From Paraburkholderia lacunae (lineage in GTDB: Bacteria > Pseudomonadota > Gammaproteobacteria > Burkholderiales > Burkholderiaceae), in NCBI RefSeq assembly GCF_003353175.1, contig NZ_QHKS01000008.1, positions 186,001 to 250,000 on the forward strand: a stretch of DNA of 64,000 nt. Direction: 5' to 3'. A model generated the notes under the pieces. That model worked only from the letters and a program-made list of their open reading frames with translations. It searched no databases and was not told the origin of the DNA. The translations under genes were made by a program, and so were the position numbers. Positions 1-9,015 of this stretch are shown here, piece after piece. How positions within the stretch are numbered: position 1 is the first letter of the stretch; each line of letters begins with the position of its first letter.

Positions 1-1
1 C

Positions 2-61
2 GAGGTCGCAGGCGAAGAGCGCGCGACGGAAAAGCGTTACGAGCGTTTCGAGCAGCACTGA
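2..61 (+). CDS. possible 3' tail of a gene cut by the window edge
   Basis: The first bases read without a stop as a charged peptide ending EKRYERFEQH and then TGA at 59-61. Charge and codon choice look like a genuine protein C-terminus, but 19 codons are too few to name a family. It would converge on egtD. It may equally be chance. Confidence 0.3.
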   Translation, partial: EVAGEERATEKRYERFEQH

Positions 62-151
62 GAACGCGTTCATGGACGGGCAAGGCGGTGCGTCATCACA
101 TGGATGTCGCGCCGCTTTGCTGTTGGTTTCTCCCTAACCGCGCCGACGACC

Positions 152-1132
152 TCAACGCGTCACCAGCAAGCTCTCCGCAAAGCCCCATTCCTCTTCGATC
201 CATTGATGGCTGCAGACAAAGCCGGCGTCGTCCGCAATCGCGGGTACTTCCTCGGCGCGATATTTGTGGCTGCTCTCGGTCCAGATCGTTTCGCCTTCTT
301 TCAGCGTAACCGTCAATTGCGCCGCGCCCACGTGGACCGTGACGTCGCGTTTCGCGCGCAGATGCATCTCGATGCTGCGCGCGTCCGGATTGAATCGTGC
401 GACGTGCTCGAACGCATCAAGCGGAAAGTCGCCACCGAGTTCGCGATTGATCCGCGCCAGAAGATTCAGATTGAACGACGCAGTCACGCCGATCGCATCG
501 TCGTAAGCGGCCACCAGCACCGGCGTCGGCTTGATCAGATCGGTGCCGAGCAGCAACGCGTCGCCGGGTGCGAGCATGTTGCGGATATCGCGCAGAAAAC
601 GCGTGGCCGCGAGCCGTCCGAAATTGCCGATGGTGCTGCCGAGAAACAGGACCAGTAAGCGTTCGTCCGACGCGCGGTTCTTGCTGACTTCGGCAAGGCC
701 CGCCAGATAATCGCGCTCGTAACCGACAATCGAAATCCGTTCGATGTCGCCGAGCTCACGTCTGCATAACTGCAACGCGCTGCGCGAAATTTCAATCGGA
801 CAGTATGAAGTCGGGCGTTTTTTACACAGCGCTTCCAGAATGCGCCGCGTCTTTCGCCCGCTGCCACTGCCGAGTTCGGCGACGGTGACGTCGTGCGGCA
901 GGTGCGCGACGATGTCCGCGGCGTGCTTCGCCAACAGACGCTCTTCGGCGCGCGTCACACCGTATTCGGGCAGCACGGTGATCACCTCGAACAGCGCCGA
1001 TCCGACTTCGTCATACAGATATTTCGACGGCAGCTCTTTCTGCGGCGCGTGGGTCAGCCCGGCGCGGACCTCGGCGGCAAAGGCGGGGCTGGGGTTGGGT
1101 GATGCATTGTGCGAGAGGGCTGGCTGGGTCAT
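152..1132 (-). CDS. egtD: L-histidine N(alpha)-methyltransferase, EgtD-like
   Basis: A 326-residue SAM-dependent methyltransferase of the EgtD family (PF10017), which trimethylates histidine to hercynine as the first step of ergothioneine synthesis in the cytoplasm. Visible features are the N-terminal PSKYLYDEVGSALFEVI segment, the SAM-binding ELGSGSGRKTRRIL loop and the LGSTIGNF strand typical of the family. The frame stays open to 1300, but the start at 1132 is chosen because GGAG lies just upstream and the length then matches the usual about 320 residues. No egtB lies inside the window; it could lie beyond the left edge. It is divergent from rarD. Confidence 0.85.
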   Translation of the reverse strand: MTQPALSHNASPNPSPAFAAEVRAGLTHAPQKELPSKYLYDEVGSALFEVITVLPEYGVTRAEERLLAKHAADIVAHLPHDVTVAELGSGSGRKTRRILEALCKKRPTSYCPIEISRSALQLCRRELGDIERISIVGYERDYLAGLAEVSKNRASDERLLVLFLGSTIGNFGRLAATRFLRDIRNMLAPGDALLLGTDLIKPTPVLVAAYDDAIGVTASFNLNLLARINRELGGDFPLDAFEHVARFNPDARSIEMHLRAKRDVTVHVGAAQLTVTLKEGETIWTESSHKYRAEEVPAIADDAGFVCSHQWIEEEWGFAESLLVTR

Positions 1133-1625
1133 GCTGGCTCCAGTAGTCACATTCGATGGTCGGGGATGCTGGCCGGACGGCGGCCTGCGCGGCGAAAAGC
1201 AGTTGATGCACGCCGCTGAAAGAGGAGCGGACCGGATTCGCCGTGATGTGATGGCGCCTGTACCCGGACCAACAGATTGATGCTGCAAGACTCGTAGCAA
1301 GATTCGCGCTTGTGCGGCGAGGTTTGGCGTGTCGACGTCAGATTCGCCGGTTGCGCGTGAAGTTATGTTCTAGTGCATCGGCGCGCGATGCGCACGGAAT
1401 AAATGCAACGCGTTGCGCAAAAGTACGTGCGCCCTCGTCGGGTAACCCGTCTAGAATGCCCGCCTATGCCCGCTTGCGTCGAATATCGACGAATTACCGT
1501 AGTGCTTGTGCAGTGCCCGAACTGCTTGCTGCACGCTTGAGACAATCCAATCTAATGACAACAATCCAGGCCGCGCCGTTGCATGCTGCGCCGCACACCG
1601 TTCCGATTTCGCAGCGGGCCGCCCG
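1133..1625. other. divergent intergenic region egtD/rarD
   Basis: About 490 bases separate two divergently read genes and must hold both promoters. The part near 1360-1560 is less GC-rich than the flanks. I see no convincing ORF, hairpin terminator or repeat. Short open frames on both strands have no ribosome-binding site and no protein-like composition. Confidence 0.5.
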
Positions 1626-2522
1626 ATGAACCAGTACGACCCAAAGCGCGGCATTGCGTTGTCGGTCGGCGCATCTGCTCTGTTTGCCTTGCTGTCGGGC
1701 TACGCAAAACTTCTCGCGCCGCTGAGCGGCCTCGATATCTTCGCGTGGCGCATCGTGTGGACCGTGCCGGGCGCATTATTGCTGATCGTTCTGCGCCAAC
1801 GTCTGCCGATCTTCCGGCAACTGATTGCCCGTATGGTCCGCGAGCCGGCGCTCAGCCTCTCGATGATCGCCGCCGCGGCGCTGCTCGGTCTGCAACTCTG
1901 GGTTTTTCTGTGGGCGCCGCTGCACGGCCGGATGCTCGAAGTGTCGCTCGGCTATTTTCTGTTGCCGCTGGTGATGGTGCTGGTTGGACGCTTCTATTAT
2001 CGCGAACGGCTCGATGGCTTGCAGTGGCTGGCTGTCGCTTGCGCCGCAGTGGGTGTCGTGCATGAACTTTGGGTGACAGGCGCTTTTTCATGGCCGACCT
2101 TGCTCGTCGCACTGGGCTATCCGCCGTACTTCGTGCTGCGCCGCAAAATCAACCAGGATTCGCTGGCGATGTTTACCGTGGAAATGTCGCTGCTGCTGCC
2201 GGTGGCGATCGTGGCGGTCATCAGCGGCGGCTCGCTGACGATGATTTCCGGCCGTCTCGACATGTGGTGCCTGCTGCTGCCCGGTCTTGGCGCGCTCAGC
2301 ACGGCCGCGCTGGCTTCGTATCTGAAGGCGAGCCGTTTATTGCCGGTCGCGTTATTCGGCATTCTCGGCTATGTGGAGCCTGTGTTGCTGGTGGTGGTCT
2401 CGGTGACCTTGCTCGGCGAAACGCTGGGCGCACAACAGTTGGCCACCTACATACCGATCTGGATCGCGGTTGCGTTGACCGCGTTGCACAGCGTGCGGCT
2501 CGTCCGGCTTGCGCCGCGCTGA
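1626..2522 (+). CDS. rarD: RarD-type EamA/DMT permease
   Basis: A 298-residue inner-membrane protein of the drug/metabolite transporter superfamily, RarD subgroup. It begins MNQYDPKRGIALSVGASALF and shows about ten hydrophobic segments with the RarD-typical GLDIFAWRIVW near residue 37 and a late GYVEPVLLVVVSVTLLGE segment. E. coli RarD is of similar length; its substrate is not established. The frame is open further upstream (to 1506), but 1626 gives the family-length N-terminus. It stands alone. Confidence 0.85.
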   Translation: MNQYDPKRGIALSVGASALFALLSGYAKLLAPLSGLDIFAWRIVWTVPGALLLIVLRQRLPIFRQLIARMVREPALSLSMIAAAALLGLQLWVFLWAPLHGRMLEVSLGYFLLPLVMVLVGRFYYRERLDGLQWLAVACAAVGVVHELWVTGAFSWPTLLVALGYPPYFVLRRKINQDSLAMFTVEMSLLLPVAIVAVISGGSLTMISGRLDMWCLLLPGLGALSTAALASYLKASRLLPVALFGILGYVEPVLLVVVSVTLLGETLGAQQLATYIPIWIAVALTALHSVRLVRLAPR

Positions 2523-2560
2523 GCGTTGCGCGCGCCATCCGGCGCGCGTGCGTGTTCCGT

Positions 2561-3100
2561 TCAGCGATGCGCCGTCGCACGGTCCGCGTTGATGCGCGTC
2601 GGGCCAACTTGCGCCTCGATCGCTTCGCGCAGCGCAGGCCGCCAGCCGAAACAGAACAATGCTTCGGCGAGCACGAACAGCGGGCCGACCAGAAGGCCGA
2701 TCACGTCGTCGACAAAGGCCGGCTTGCGATGCTCGTATGCGACATGGCCAATAAACTGAAACACCCAGCCGACCACGAATAGACCGATGCCCGAGGCCAG
2801 CCAGGTGAGCGTCGATTGCGCGGCCAGCCACTGACCGCACGCGATGCACAACACCGACACGATTGCCATCAGCGCGCCGAGCGGCACGTCGAGCACGAGG
2901 TAATAGAGCGTTGCCGCTATGAACAACACCCACGCGGGCGATAACGAAAACGGCAACGCGCCCGAAGTGAACGCGGGCCTGCTCAGCAGGACGGCCGACG
3001 CCAGCACGATCATCGGAATGCCGATGAAATGCGTGGCGATATTGCGCCGGTCACGATGGTAGGCCGCGTATTGTGTTAGCTGCTCGGTCAGCGTTCTCAT
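2561..3100 (-). CDS. Mpo1-like (DUF962) membrane protein
   Basis: A 179-residue membrane protein of the DUF962/Mpo1 family. Yeast Mpo1 is an Fe(II)-dependent 2-hydroxy fatty acid dioxygenase; bacterial members are uncharacterised. The conserved histidines are visible in YHRDRRNIATHFIGIP near residue 15 and in FIGHVAYEHRKPAF near residue 118. About four hydrophobic segments lie between and around them. A strong site (GAGGAGGAGAG) precedes the ATG. It converges with rarD across 38 bases. Confidence 0.8.
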   Translation of the reverse strand: MRTLTEQLTQYAAYHRDRRNIATHFIGIPMIVLASAVLLSRPAFTSGALPFSLSPAWVLFIAATLYYLVLDVPLGALMAIVSVLCIACGQWLAAQSTLTWLASGIGLFVVGWVFQFIGHVAYEHRKPAFVDDVIGLLVGPLFVLAEALFCFGWRPALREAIEAQVGPTRINADRATAHR

Positions 3101-3190
3101 GGATGTCTCTCCTCCTCGATCATCGTCATTCGATTCTCGGCAGTTGATGGGTTAGCGCCGTGATGTTCGAAATATAACGGGCGATTTTCA

Positions 3191-3445
3191 TTACTGTACG
3201 TCCACGTAACCATATGCCTTAAGCGTAGTGCCGGGAATAGGCAGGGTGGCACCATGCTTATGCAGATAATCCGCCAGCACATTGAACTGGTCTGAATTGA
3301 CAACTGTTATACAGCCCTCCGACAACCCGCGCGGCCCCATTGGGTGTAAACGAAAAGCACCGCGTTTGATGCCGTTGATTATCGTCGTGTCTCCCGCGCC
3401 TTCACGCCACAGAATAAACCAGTGACGGCGGTCAGCCCCGTACAC
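3191..3445 (-). pseudogene. 3' fragment of a DUF2778 (Tlde1-like) protein
   Basis: The frame ending at 3191 carries the C-terminal half of a DUF2778 domain: WFILWREGAGDTTIING, KRGAFRLHPMGPRGLSEGCITV with its active-site-like SEGC cysteine, and a PGTTLKAYGYVDV ending. Tlde1-type proteins are periplasmic L,D-transpeptidase-like enzymes, some of them type VI effectors. The N-terminal half is missing: upstream the frame stays open only about 28 more codons without an ATG, then meets a stop. The only possible start is a GTG at 3445. I read it as a truncated remnant, though a short expressed product is not excluded. Confidence 0.55.
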
Positions 3446-3592
3446 CGCCGCCGCAAGGTAGCGAATCCACCCGGCGCGTCCCTGCCCGGCAGCTGCATTT
3501 TTATAAGCAATTTACGGCGCACGTCCGTTTCTTTGGCTATTCGCTACACCAGGCCCGGTAAGGTTCGATGCACCCGGTCAGGAAGCGAAACG

Positions 3593-4258
3593 ATGCAGCG
3601 AAATAGCGCTCTGGATGGTGTGCAGGCACAACGCGAAATCAAACTTCATCCGCTAACCGGCTTGAAGATATTGCTGGCGACGATCGCTTTCTCGTACGCC
3701 GCGATTTCTCATGCTGCCGATGCGCCGGCGCCGGCAGCGATGCCGCTGTCGGCGAGCAACGCAGGCGTCGGCGCCAACGCAGTCGTCGAAGCCAACGCAG
3801 CCACGGGAGCGAACGCAGTCGTCGAATCGAACGTGCCGGCTCTGAGCGATATTACAGCCGTGTTGCGCGCGCAATTCCGCGTCGCGCCATCGGACTCCGC
3901 AAGGATCGCGCGTGCGGTGCTGGTGGAAGCGGACCGTCACGCCATTTCGCCGATCCTGCTGCTTGCGGTGATGTCGGTCGAATCGAGCTTTAATCGCTTT
4001 GCCGTGAGCATTGCGGGTGCGCGAGGCCTCATGCAGATTCTGCCCGCAGCGCATCCGCAATTGATTGCGGGTACAAGCGATCTGTCCGATCCGGCCATTA
4101 ATGTGCGGATCGGCTCGGCGATTCTGCGCGACTACCTTGATCGGAGTGGAGGCGATCTCGAGGCCGCATGGCTGCGTTACAGCGGCGGCGGTCGAGGTTA
4201 CGCACAGCGTGTCGTTCTGCGAATGCAACGATTCGACGCGAGTTTGCGCCGCGAATGA
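3593..4258 (+). CDS. lytic transglycosylase, SLT domain
   Basis: A 221-residue exported protein with a soluble-lytic-transglycosylase (SLT, GH23-like) domain that would cleave peptidoglycan glycan strands in the periplasm. The N-terminus has a hydrophobic export segment (ILLATIAFSYAAISHA) followed by an Ala/Asn-rich linker with near-repeats of GANAVVEANAA. The catalytic Glu sits in MSVESSFNRFAVS, followed by GARGLMQILPAAH and the WLRYSGGG element. An AGGAAG site supports the ATG at 3593; the frame is open further upstream but that part looks non-coding. Confidence 0.85.
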   Translation: MQRNSALDGVQAQREIKLHPLTGLKILLATIAFSYAAISHAADAPAPAAMPLSASNAGVGANAVVEANAATGANAVVESNVPALSDITAVLRAQFRVAPSDSARIARAVLVEADRHAISPILLLAVMSVESSFNRFAVSIAGARGLMQILPAAHPQLIAGTSDLSDPAINVRIGSAILRDYLDRSGGDLEAAWLRYSGGGRGYAQRVVLRMQRFDASLRRE

Positions 4259-4338
4259 CGAGTGGCTTCGCGATGCGTTCAGCGGCTACTCGGCATGGTT
4301 GGCGAACTGATGGCAAGCCCGCGCAAAAGAGCGGCCAC

Positions 4339-4366
4339 AAAAAAAAGGCGAGTCATGAGACTCGCC
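4339..4366 (-). terminator. intrinsic terminator on the minus strand
   Basis: A perfect 8-bp stem (GGCGAGTC / GACTCGCC, 4347-4354 and 4359-4366) with a 4-base loop is flanked on its left by eight A, so a minus-strand transcript ends in a stem followed by U8. It lies downstream of the secreted Ala/Lys-rich gene at 4454-4858. Confidence 0.85.
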
Positions 4367-4453
4367 CTCCCTGAACGGCACTGCGCGGCTTCGATTACCA
4401 GCTTGAATTAACTACCTATGCATGGCCGTTGCGTGCCGACGACCTGACACGTG

Positions 4454-4858
4454 TTATTGCGTTTTGGTCGTGTCGGTCTTCGCGCCGGCGGCTTTTGCCG
4501 GCGCAGTGCTGGCCTCGTTCGCACCATCCGTTTTGCTCTTGTCGGCGCCTGCTTCGACAGCGTTCTTCTTGGTGGACTTGTGCGTCGTTGCCGTGTGAGC
4601 GGCCGACGTCTTCTTCACATGCGCCTTCTTCGCGGTTTTCGTTTCAGCCTTCGCGTCGGTCTTGACGTCGGACTTCGTCGCGGCCATGCCGCTGTCGGCG
4701 GTGCCGGTTTGCGCACCGGTGGTGGCTTTCAGATTCGCCTGACCGGCGGGTTGCATTTGTGCGGGTTGTGCGGGCTGTGCGCTCGAAGGTGCGGTCGTTT
4801 GTGCGAACGCGGTCGAGACGAGCAGGGCGGAAGCGACAGCGGCGAAAAGCGTCTTCAT
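4454..4858 (-). CDS. exported Ala/Thr/Lys-rich protein of unknown function
   Basis: A 134-residue protein with a clear Sec signal peptide (MKTLFAAVASALLVSTAFA, cleaved before QTT). The mature part is low complexity: Gln/Pro/Ala-rich near residues 22-45, then a Lys/Ala/Thr-rich basic stretch (KAETKTAKKAHVKKT) resembling histone-like or pentapeptide-rich periplasmic proteins of Burkholderiales. No enzymatic motif is visible. It is a lone gene closed by the terminator at 4339-4366. Confidence 0.7.
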   Translation of the reverse strand: MKTLFAAVASALLVSTAFAQTTAPSSAQPAQPAQMQPAGQANLKATTGAQTGTADSGMAATKSDVKTDAKAETKTAKKAHVKKTSAAHTATTHKSTKKNAVEAGADKSKTDGANEASTAPAKAAGAKTDTTKTQ

Positions 4859-5131
4859 GGTTTAACTCCTTGGTTTAACCGGTGGTTTCTTGTATCGCGG
4901 CTGAAAATGTTCAGCGCTGCCCGTTTAACGTTGCGCGGAAGACAGGAGTTGACGGTGCGCTGGTGACAAAACGTAAGGACTGAAACAGGATGGTTCGCGC
5001 CTTAGGTAGTCGATGCGAGGATGCGATCGTTCAGACAGGGATCATGCGAGGCGATTGCTGCGTGGCGGCGAAGGCGGCACCAGGTGCATCGCCTTCGCGC
5101 ATCGGCGCTGGGTGAGTGCGACTTGATTGCG

Positions 5132-5392
5132 CTACTGGAACGGGTTCTGAATGACGCCCGGTTTTGCATCCGGCTCGTCCTTCACCCTGACTGGCAGATC
5201 CTGTTGCGCCTGCAATGAAGCCACGACTGCATCGACCGCCTCCTTCAGCGCTAGCGCAGCTTTCAGGCCGCGCTGATCCCGGGTCAACTCCAGCGTCCCG
5301 GCCACGACCACACGCGTCGTGCCGTTGCTCACAGTGAGCGCATCGCCTTGAATGTTGAGCACGTCGTCATCGTTCGAATAGGGTTTAAACAC
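5132..5392 (-). CDS. conserved hypothetical small protein
   Basis: An 86-residue soluble protein starting MFKPYSNDDDVLNIQGDALT, with a beta-rich N-terminal half (VSNGTTRVVVAGTLELTRD) and a helical second half (AALALKEAVDAVVASLQ). I do not recognise the family. The GTG start at 5392 overlaps the stop of the nuclease gene by eight bases (GTGTTTAA), so the two are probably translationally coupled. Coupling makes an association with the nuclease worth considering, for instance an inhibitor or accessory role, but this is inference only. Confidence 0.7.
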   Translation of the reverse strand: MFKPYSNDDDVLNIQGDALTVSNGTTRVVVAGTLELTRDQRGLKAALALKEAVDAVVASLQAQQDLPVRVKDEPDAKPGVIQNPFQ

Positions 5393-6134
5393 CTTTCAGT
5401 CCTCCCGGTCGCTGATCTTTGAGATTCTCCGGAATGCCCGGAAAACGGATGCCGCTTGCCGCCTCGAGTTCGTGAATCGTCTTGATGTCGTAACGGTTGG
5501 TCGAGACATTGTCCACCATCACCGCGAACGCGAGTTGCTTCGACGGCACGTAGACGGCCTTGAACAATTGCGTCGGCACGAAGACGCGTGTCGGCCCGAT
5601 GGTCTGCAATTGCCGGCCGCTGAACATCGGCCCGGTCACGACGTAGGTATCGTCGTACGACATCGCGATCCTGCGCACCGACGTTTCGATGCGCGCCCAC
5701 AAGCGCTGGTTATTCTCGCGGTTCTGCGGTACGACGTTGGCGAGCGAAAACGATTGTGCCATCGCTTCCTGATTCCAGCGATTGCCTGCCGGGCTCATAT
5801 GACCGCGATCGAAACCGCTGCGTTTATAGTCCGCCAGCGTTGCGCCTTCGCCGTCGGGCAAGCGCGCGTCTTCGAAGAACTTGTTGGTGCGCACCATGTC
5901 TTTGGCGGCTTCGATGTGAGCGCGCGTCAGGTGCTCGGCGGACCATAGCGGACCATGCGTGACCCCGGAATGCAGAACGGCGAAATCGGTGTAGCAAAGC
6001 ATGCGCGTTTTCGGCGCCATCTTCTGATTGGTCAGCACCGGCCATTGCGCATTCGGTGTGAACTGGGTGCAGGAGGGCGCCGCGCTCACGTGAGCGGCGA
6101 CGGCAAACAATAGACAGGCAAACCACTTCTTCAT
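5385..6134 (-). CDS. exported DNA/RNA non-specific endonuclease (NUC1/EndoG family)
   Basis: A 249-residue secreted nuclease. The signal peptide is MKKWFACLLFAVAAHVSA, with Cys residues just after cleavage. The family motif DRGHMSPAGN at about residues 109-118 supplies the catalytic His112, and NVVPQNRENN supplies the metal-binding Asn. Such Serratia-nuclease-like enzymes cut single- and double-stranded DNA and RNA using one Mg2+. It is the first gene of a two-gene unit with the overlapping 86-residue protein. Confidence 0.9.
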   Translation of the reverse strand: MKKWFACLLFAVAAHVSAAPSCTQFTPNAQWPVLTNQKMAPKTRMLCYTDFAVLHSGVTHGPLWSAEHLTRAHIEAAKDMVRTNKFFEDARLPDGEGATLADYKRSGFDRGHMSPAGNRWNQEAMAQSFSLANVVPQNRENNQRLWARIETSVRRIAMSYDDTYVVTGPMFSGRQLQTIGPTRVFVPTQLFKAVYVPSKQLAFAVMVDNVSTNRYDIKTIHELEAASGIRFPGIPENLKDQRPGGLKGV

Positions 6135-6477
6135 GAGTCAGTCAGTCGAGGGAGGGGGCGCAAGTATAGCGTTGCGAGCCCGCTTCGAGCGACGTGGAAC
6201 ACGCGAATAAACAGGAAAAAAACGAGGATTTGCGCGAAGCGCAGGAGAAGACCGGACTCACGCCGGACAAAAAAAGGGGCCGCCTTGCAGCGACCCTAAT
6301 GCGTGGATTTCCAAATCTACGCACGCAAACTTAAGAATGGCTTAAACGCGGGGGAGGCGCGCAGCGCGAATGAGCTGCCTGTCAATCGACGCAAAAAATC
6401 GGCGCAAAAGTTCGCCACGCACACGAGGTGCGTGTCGAGTCGAACAGATTGTCGAGCGACGAGAACCGCTCCAGAAG
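6135..6477. other. intergenic region with a terminator
   Basis: About 340 bases hold the promoter of the nuclease and, further right, a minus-strand terminator (6269-6296) for the gene at 6478-6837. No supported coding frame is seen; frames here lack ribosome sites. Confidence 0.45.
6269..6296 (-). terminator. intrinsic terminator on the minus strand
   Basis: A 7-bp stem with one G-U pair (GGGCCGC at 6277-6283, GCGACCC at 6290-6296) and a 6-base loop has seven A on its left, giving stem plus U7 on the minus strand. The nearest minus-strand gene upstream ends at 6478, so the transcript would have a 3' UTR of about 180 bases. Confidence 0.7.
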
Positions 6478-6837
6478 TCAATTTCCGAACACGCTGTTTT
6501 CCGCGTGGATCGTTTGCCGGTCGACGGCTTGCAGGCGCCAGAAGCCGCTGGTCGGCTTGCGTGCCGGTACGGCAGTCCACGCAGCCGCGCCTTGTGCTGC
6601 ACTGACTTGCTGCTTGCGGTCGACGTGCAATCCGCGCAGCGTGCACAGCGGCGCGTCCGTGCTCGGCGCACAGAGCGTGGTGACGCCGTTGTCGTCGTGT
6701 AACTCGCCCCACGGGGGCAGATCGATCCCTTGATGCGCTTCTCTCGACCACCGGTGCTCTTCGGTATCGAGCCACAACACAGCGTAATCGTGGTTGACGG
6801 TGGGATCGGAACCGTTGATCAGGATGGTCAGACGCAT
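6478..6837 (-). CDS. DUF3564-like protein
   Basis: A 119-residue soluble protein starting MRLTILINGSDPTVNHDYAV, with VLWLDTEEHRWSREAHQGIDLPPWG close behind. It resembles the Burkholderia-restricted DUF3564 family of unknown function; this recognition is from memory and moderate. A GGAA element upstream favours the ATG at 6837 over one five codons earlier. A lone gene with its own terminator. Confidence 0.65.
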   Translation of the reverse strand: MRLTILINGSDPTVNHDYAVLWLDTEEHRWSREAHQGIDLPPWGELHDDNGVTTLCAPSTDAPLCTLRGLHVDRKQQVSAAQGAAAWTAVPARKPTSGFWRLQAVDRQTIHAENSVFGN

Positions 6838-6948
6838 GACAGTTCCGTACAAAATGCGAAGTGGTGCTCTACAAGTCTATGCCGCGATGCGCGTTATGCA
6901 AGCCAAAGGTAGGACGGCCGATCCGGCACGAAAAAACTCGCCGCGATC

Positions 6949-8637
6949 TCAGACGAGATTAAGCGCACTAGTCAGATCGCCAGGCGCAGCCTGGCCGTTC
7001 TCGGTAAATGCACGATCTCGCGCGATGATCCCATCGAGCGGCGCCAGTCCATGCACGCGGCTGATAAACCGCAAAATCGAGTTAGTGTCATACACCGTGT
7101 GATCGACGTATGCCGTCTTCGCCAACGGCGAAATCACCAGCGCGGGAATCCGCGAACCCGGCCCCCAGCGGTCGCCCTTGGGCGGCGCGACCGGGTCCCA
7201 CCAGCCGCCGTTTTCATCGACGGTGACGATCACGACCGTGTTGGCCCATTGAGCACTGCGCTGAATATGCTCGACGACGTTCGCAATATGCCGGTCGCCT
7301 GATTCGACGTCCGCGTAACCCGCGTGCATGTTCAGGTCGCCTTGCGGTTTGTAGAACGTGACGGCCGGCAGGCGTCCCGCATCGATATCGGCGAGCAGAC
7401 GATTGGTCGATACGTTGTTGCCCAAGCCCGCATCGCGCAGATATTTGCGGCGCGCCGCGGTGCCCGGCGCGTAATTGGCGAAGTAGTTGAACGGCTGGTG
7501 GTGATACTGGAAATCCGGCACGGCGCCGGTGTCCTGATGCTCGAGTGCGTATCGCCAGGCACCGCTGTACCACGCCCAATCGATACCCTTGTCCGTCAAA
7601 CGGTCGCCGATCGTCGCGAATTTTTGCGGCGGCAGGACACGCGGATTCGATGGATCGGCGAGCTCGGGATCGCCGCCTTGCGCCGGGCGCACGTTGCTCG
7701 GCTGATAGGGCGGCGCCATCGTGTTGACGGCGTAGCCGTCGGCAGTGAACAAGCCGTCGTTGACGAATTTCGGCGGGCCGTCGAGCGCGGACGCCGGCGA
7801 ATCCGCCGCGAGCTTGAGGCGCGTGCCGGCGGGATCGTCGCCTTCGAGTACCGACACCAGCTTCCTGGCCGGACTGTTATGCACGTCGGGATAGAACGGA
7901 GCCTGAGCCGAAATCAGAAAGATGTGGTTGAGCCACGAGCCGCCGAAGGCCGCCATGAAAAAGTTGTCGCAGAGCGTGTACTGTCGCGCGAGATTCCACA
8001 GACGCAGCGTGTCGGCGGAATTGCGGTAGTGGCCCATCACCAGGCCGCCGGAATCGCTCCATGCGGCGAACTGATCGTTGCGCCCCGCGTTGATCTGCAT
8101 CTGGTTCTGATAGAAGCGATGCACCAGATCGCGTGTAATGACGCCGTTCGGCAGCGGCGCGCCCTGCGCGTCGGTCATGTGGAACGGCCGGTTCTGCAGG
8201 GCGCCGATATCGCGCTCGCCAATCATGTAGCGCTTGCCGTCCACTTCCTGCGCCCGCGGTACAAGGCCGCCCCAGATTTTCGGCAATTGCGGCAGCGGCG
8301 TCTTGCCGTCGCGGTCAAGTTGCAAGTAACGCTCAGCGGTCACTGCATCGAGTGGAGACTGGACGCCGGGAAAATTGCCGTACAGGTTGGCGAAACTGCG
8401 ATTCTCGGCGTAGATGACAACGATATGACGCACCTGGTCGCGCAGCGCGGCGTCGAGTCGCAAGTCGGCGGCACTGCGCGGCGCCATGCCGTTCGCGGTG
8501 CTCTGCCCGGCAGTGTGGCAGCCGGCGAGAGCGAGTCCTATGCCGACCGCCGCGAGGCCGGTCAGGACGCGGCGGCGATCGGGATCGTCAGGGGCGTCGT
8601 CGGGATTGGGCGGCAGGGTGGAGTCGTGGTCGGTCAT
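6949..8637 (-). CDS. phosphoesterase of the AcpA / phospholipase C superfamily, probable lipoprotein
   Basis: A 562-residue exported hydrolase. The N-terminus DRRRVLTGLAAVGIGLALAGC combines a twin-arginine-like motif with a lipobox (LAGC), so it may be Tat-exported and lipidated. The active-site region VVIYAENRSFANLYGNFPG, the HMTDAQGAP and MGHYRNSADT stretches, and the late VDENGGWWDPVAPPKGDRWGPGSRIPALVISP segment are those of the AcpA-type acid phosphatases (PF04185). The substrate is probably a phosphomonoester or phospholipid. A second member lies at 46728-48416; they share architecture but diverge throughout. Confidence 0.88.
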   Translation of the reverse strand: MTDHDSTLPPNPDDAPDDPDRRRVLTGLAAVGIGLALAGCHTAGQSTANGMAPRSAADLRLDAALRDQVRHIVVIYAENRSFANLYGNFPGVQSPLDAVTAERYLQLDRDGKTPLPQLPKIWGGLVPRAQEVDGKRYMIGERDIGALQNRPFHMTDAQGAPLPNGVITRDLVHRFYQNQMQINAGRNDQFAAWSDSGGLVMGHYRNSADTLRLWNLARQYTLCDNFFMAAFGGSWLNHIFLISAQAPFYPDVHNSPARKLVSVLEGDDPAGTRLKLAADSPASALDGPPKFVNDGLFTADGYAVNTMAPPYQPSNVRPAQGGDPELADPSNPRVLPPQKFATIGDRLTDKGIDWAWYSGAWRYALEHQDTGAVPDFQYHHQPFNYFANYAPGTAARRKYLRDAGLGNNVSTNRLLADIDAGRLPAVTFYKPQGDLNMHAGYADVESGDRHIANVVEHIQRSAQWANTVVIVTVDENGGWWDPVAPPKGDRWGPGSRIPALVISPLAKTAYVDHTVYDTNSILRFISRVHGLAPLDGIIARDRAFTENGQAAPGDLTSALNLV

Positions 8638-8727
8638 CGGCGTGTTCCGAAATATGCGGGACGGACATCCGAGCGCTGCGCGCGGCGGCGTGCGTGCAAC
8701 TTCGGCTCGAGGTTTGGACCGGTCTGC

Positions 8728-9015
8728 TTAAGGCAGTCGCCGCTTGACGCGCCAACTGTTGTGCGTCGCGTCAACGGCTAGCAGGAGCCAATGCTTTGCG
8801 TCGACGGGATGACGCCTTTGCGTGGCGTAGCCGTCGACGGTCAATTCCAGTTCGTCGGGTGCCCGCCGATGGCAGGTTGCGTTGGCGCCGGAGCCGTCCG
8901 CGAATTCGACTATCGCGGCGGCCGCCAGGGCCGGCTCGGGCAGGTGGGCGATGTGAACCGCACAGCCCGGATAAAGATGCGAGTCGGCGACCTGAATCTG
9001 GATGGAATCGGACAT
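8728..9015 (-). CDS. hypothetical protein, 95 residues
   Basis: A small soluble protein starting MSDSIQIQVADSHLYPGCAV and ending in WRVKRRLP, with mixed beta-type composition. No family recognised. The start at 9015 is chosen because GGAGGG lies at good distance; the longer frame to 9096 has no such site. It lies upstream of the phosphoesterase on the same strand with 90 bases between, so it could share its transcript. Confidence 0.65.
   Translation of the reverse strand: MSDSIQIQVADSHLYPGCAVHIAHLPEPALAAAAIVEFADGSGANATCHRRAPDELELTVDGYATQRRHPVDAKHWLLLAVDATHNSWRVKRRLP

Noticed and set aside
1133-1300. N-terminal extension of the EgtD frame to 1300
   Set aside because: The extension is Arg/Ser/Pro-rich junk-like text, and a good ribosome site sits before the ATG at 1132.
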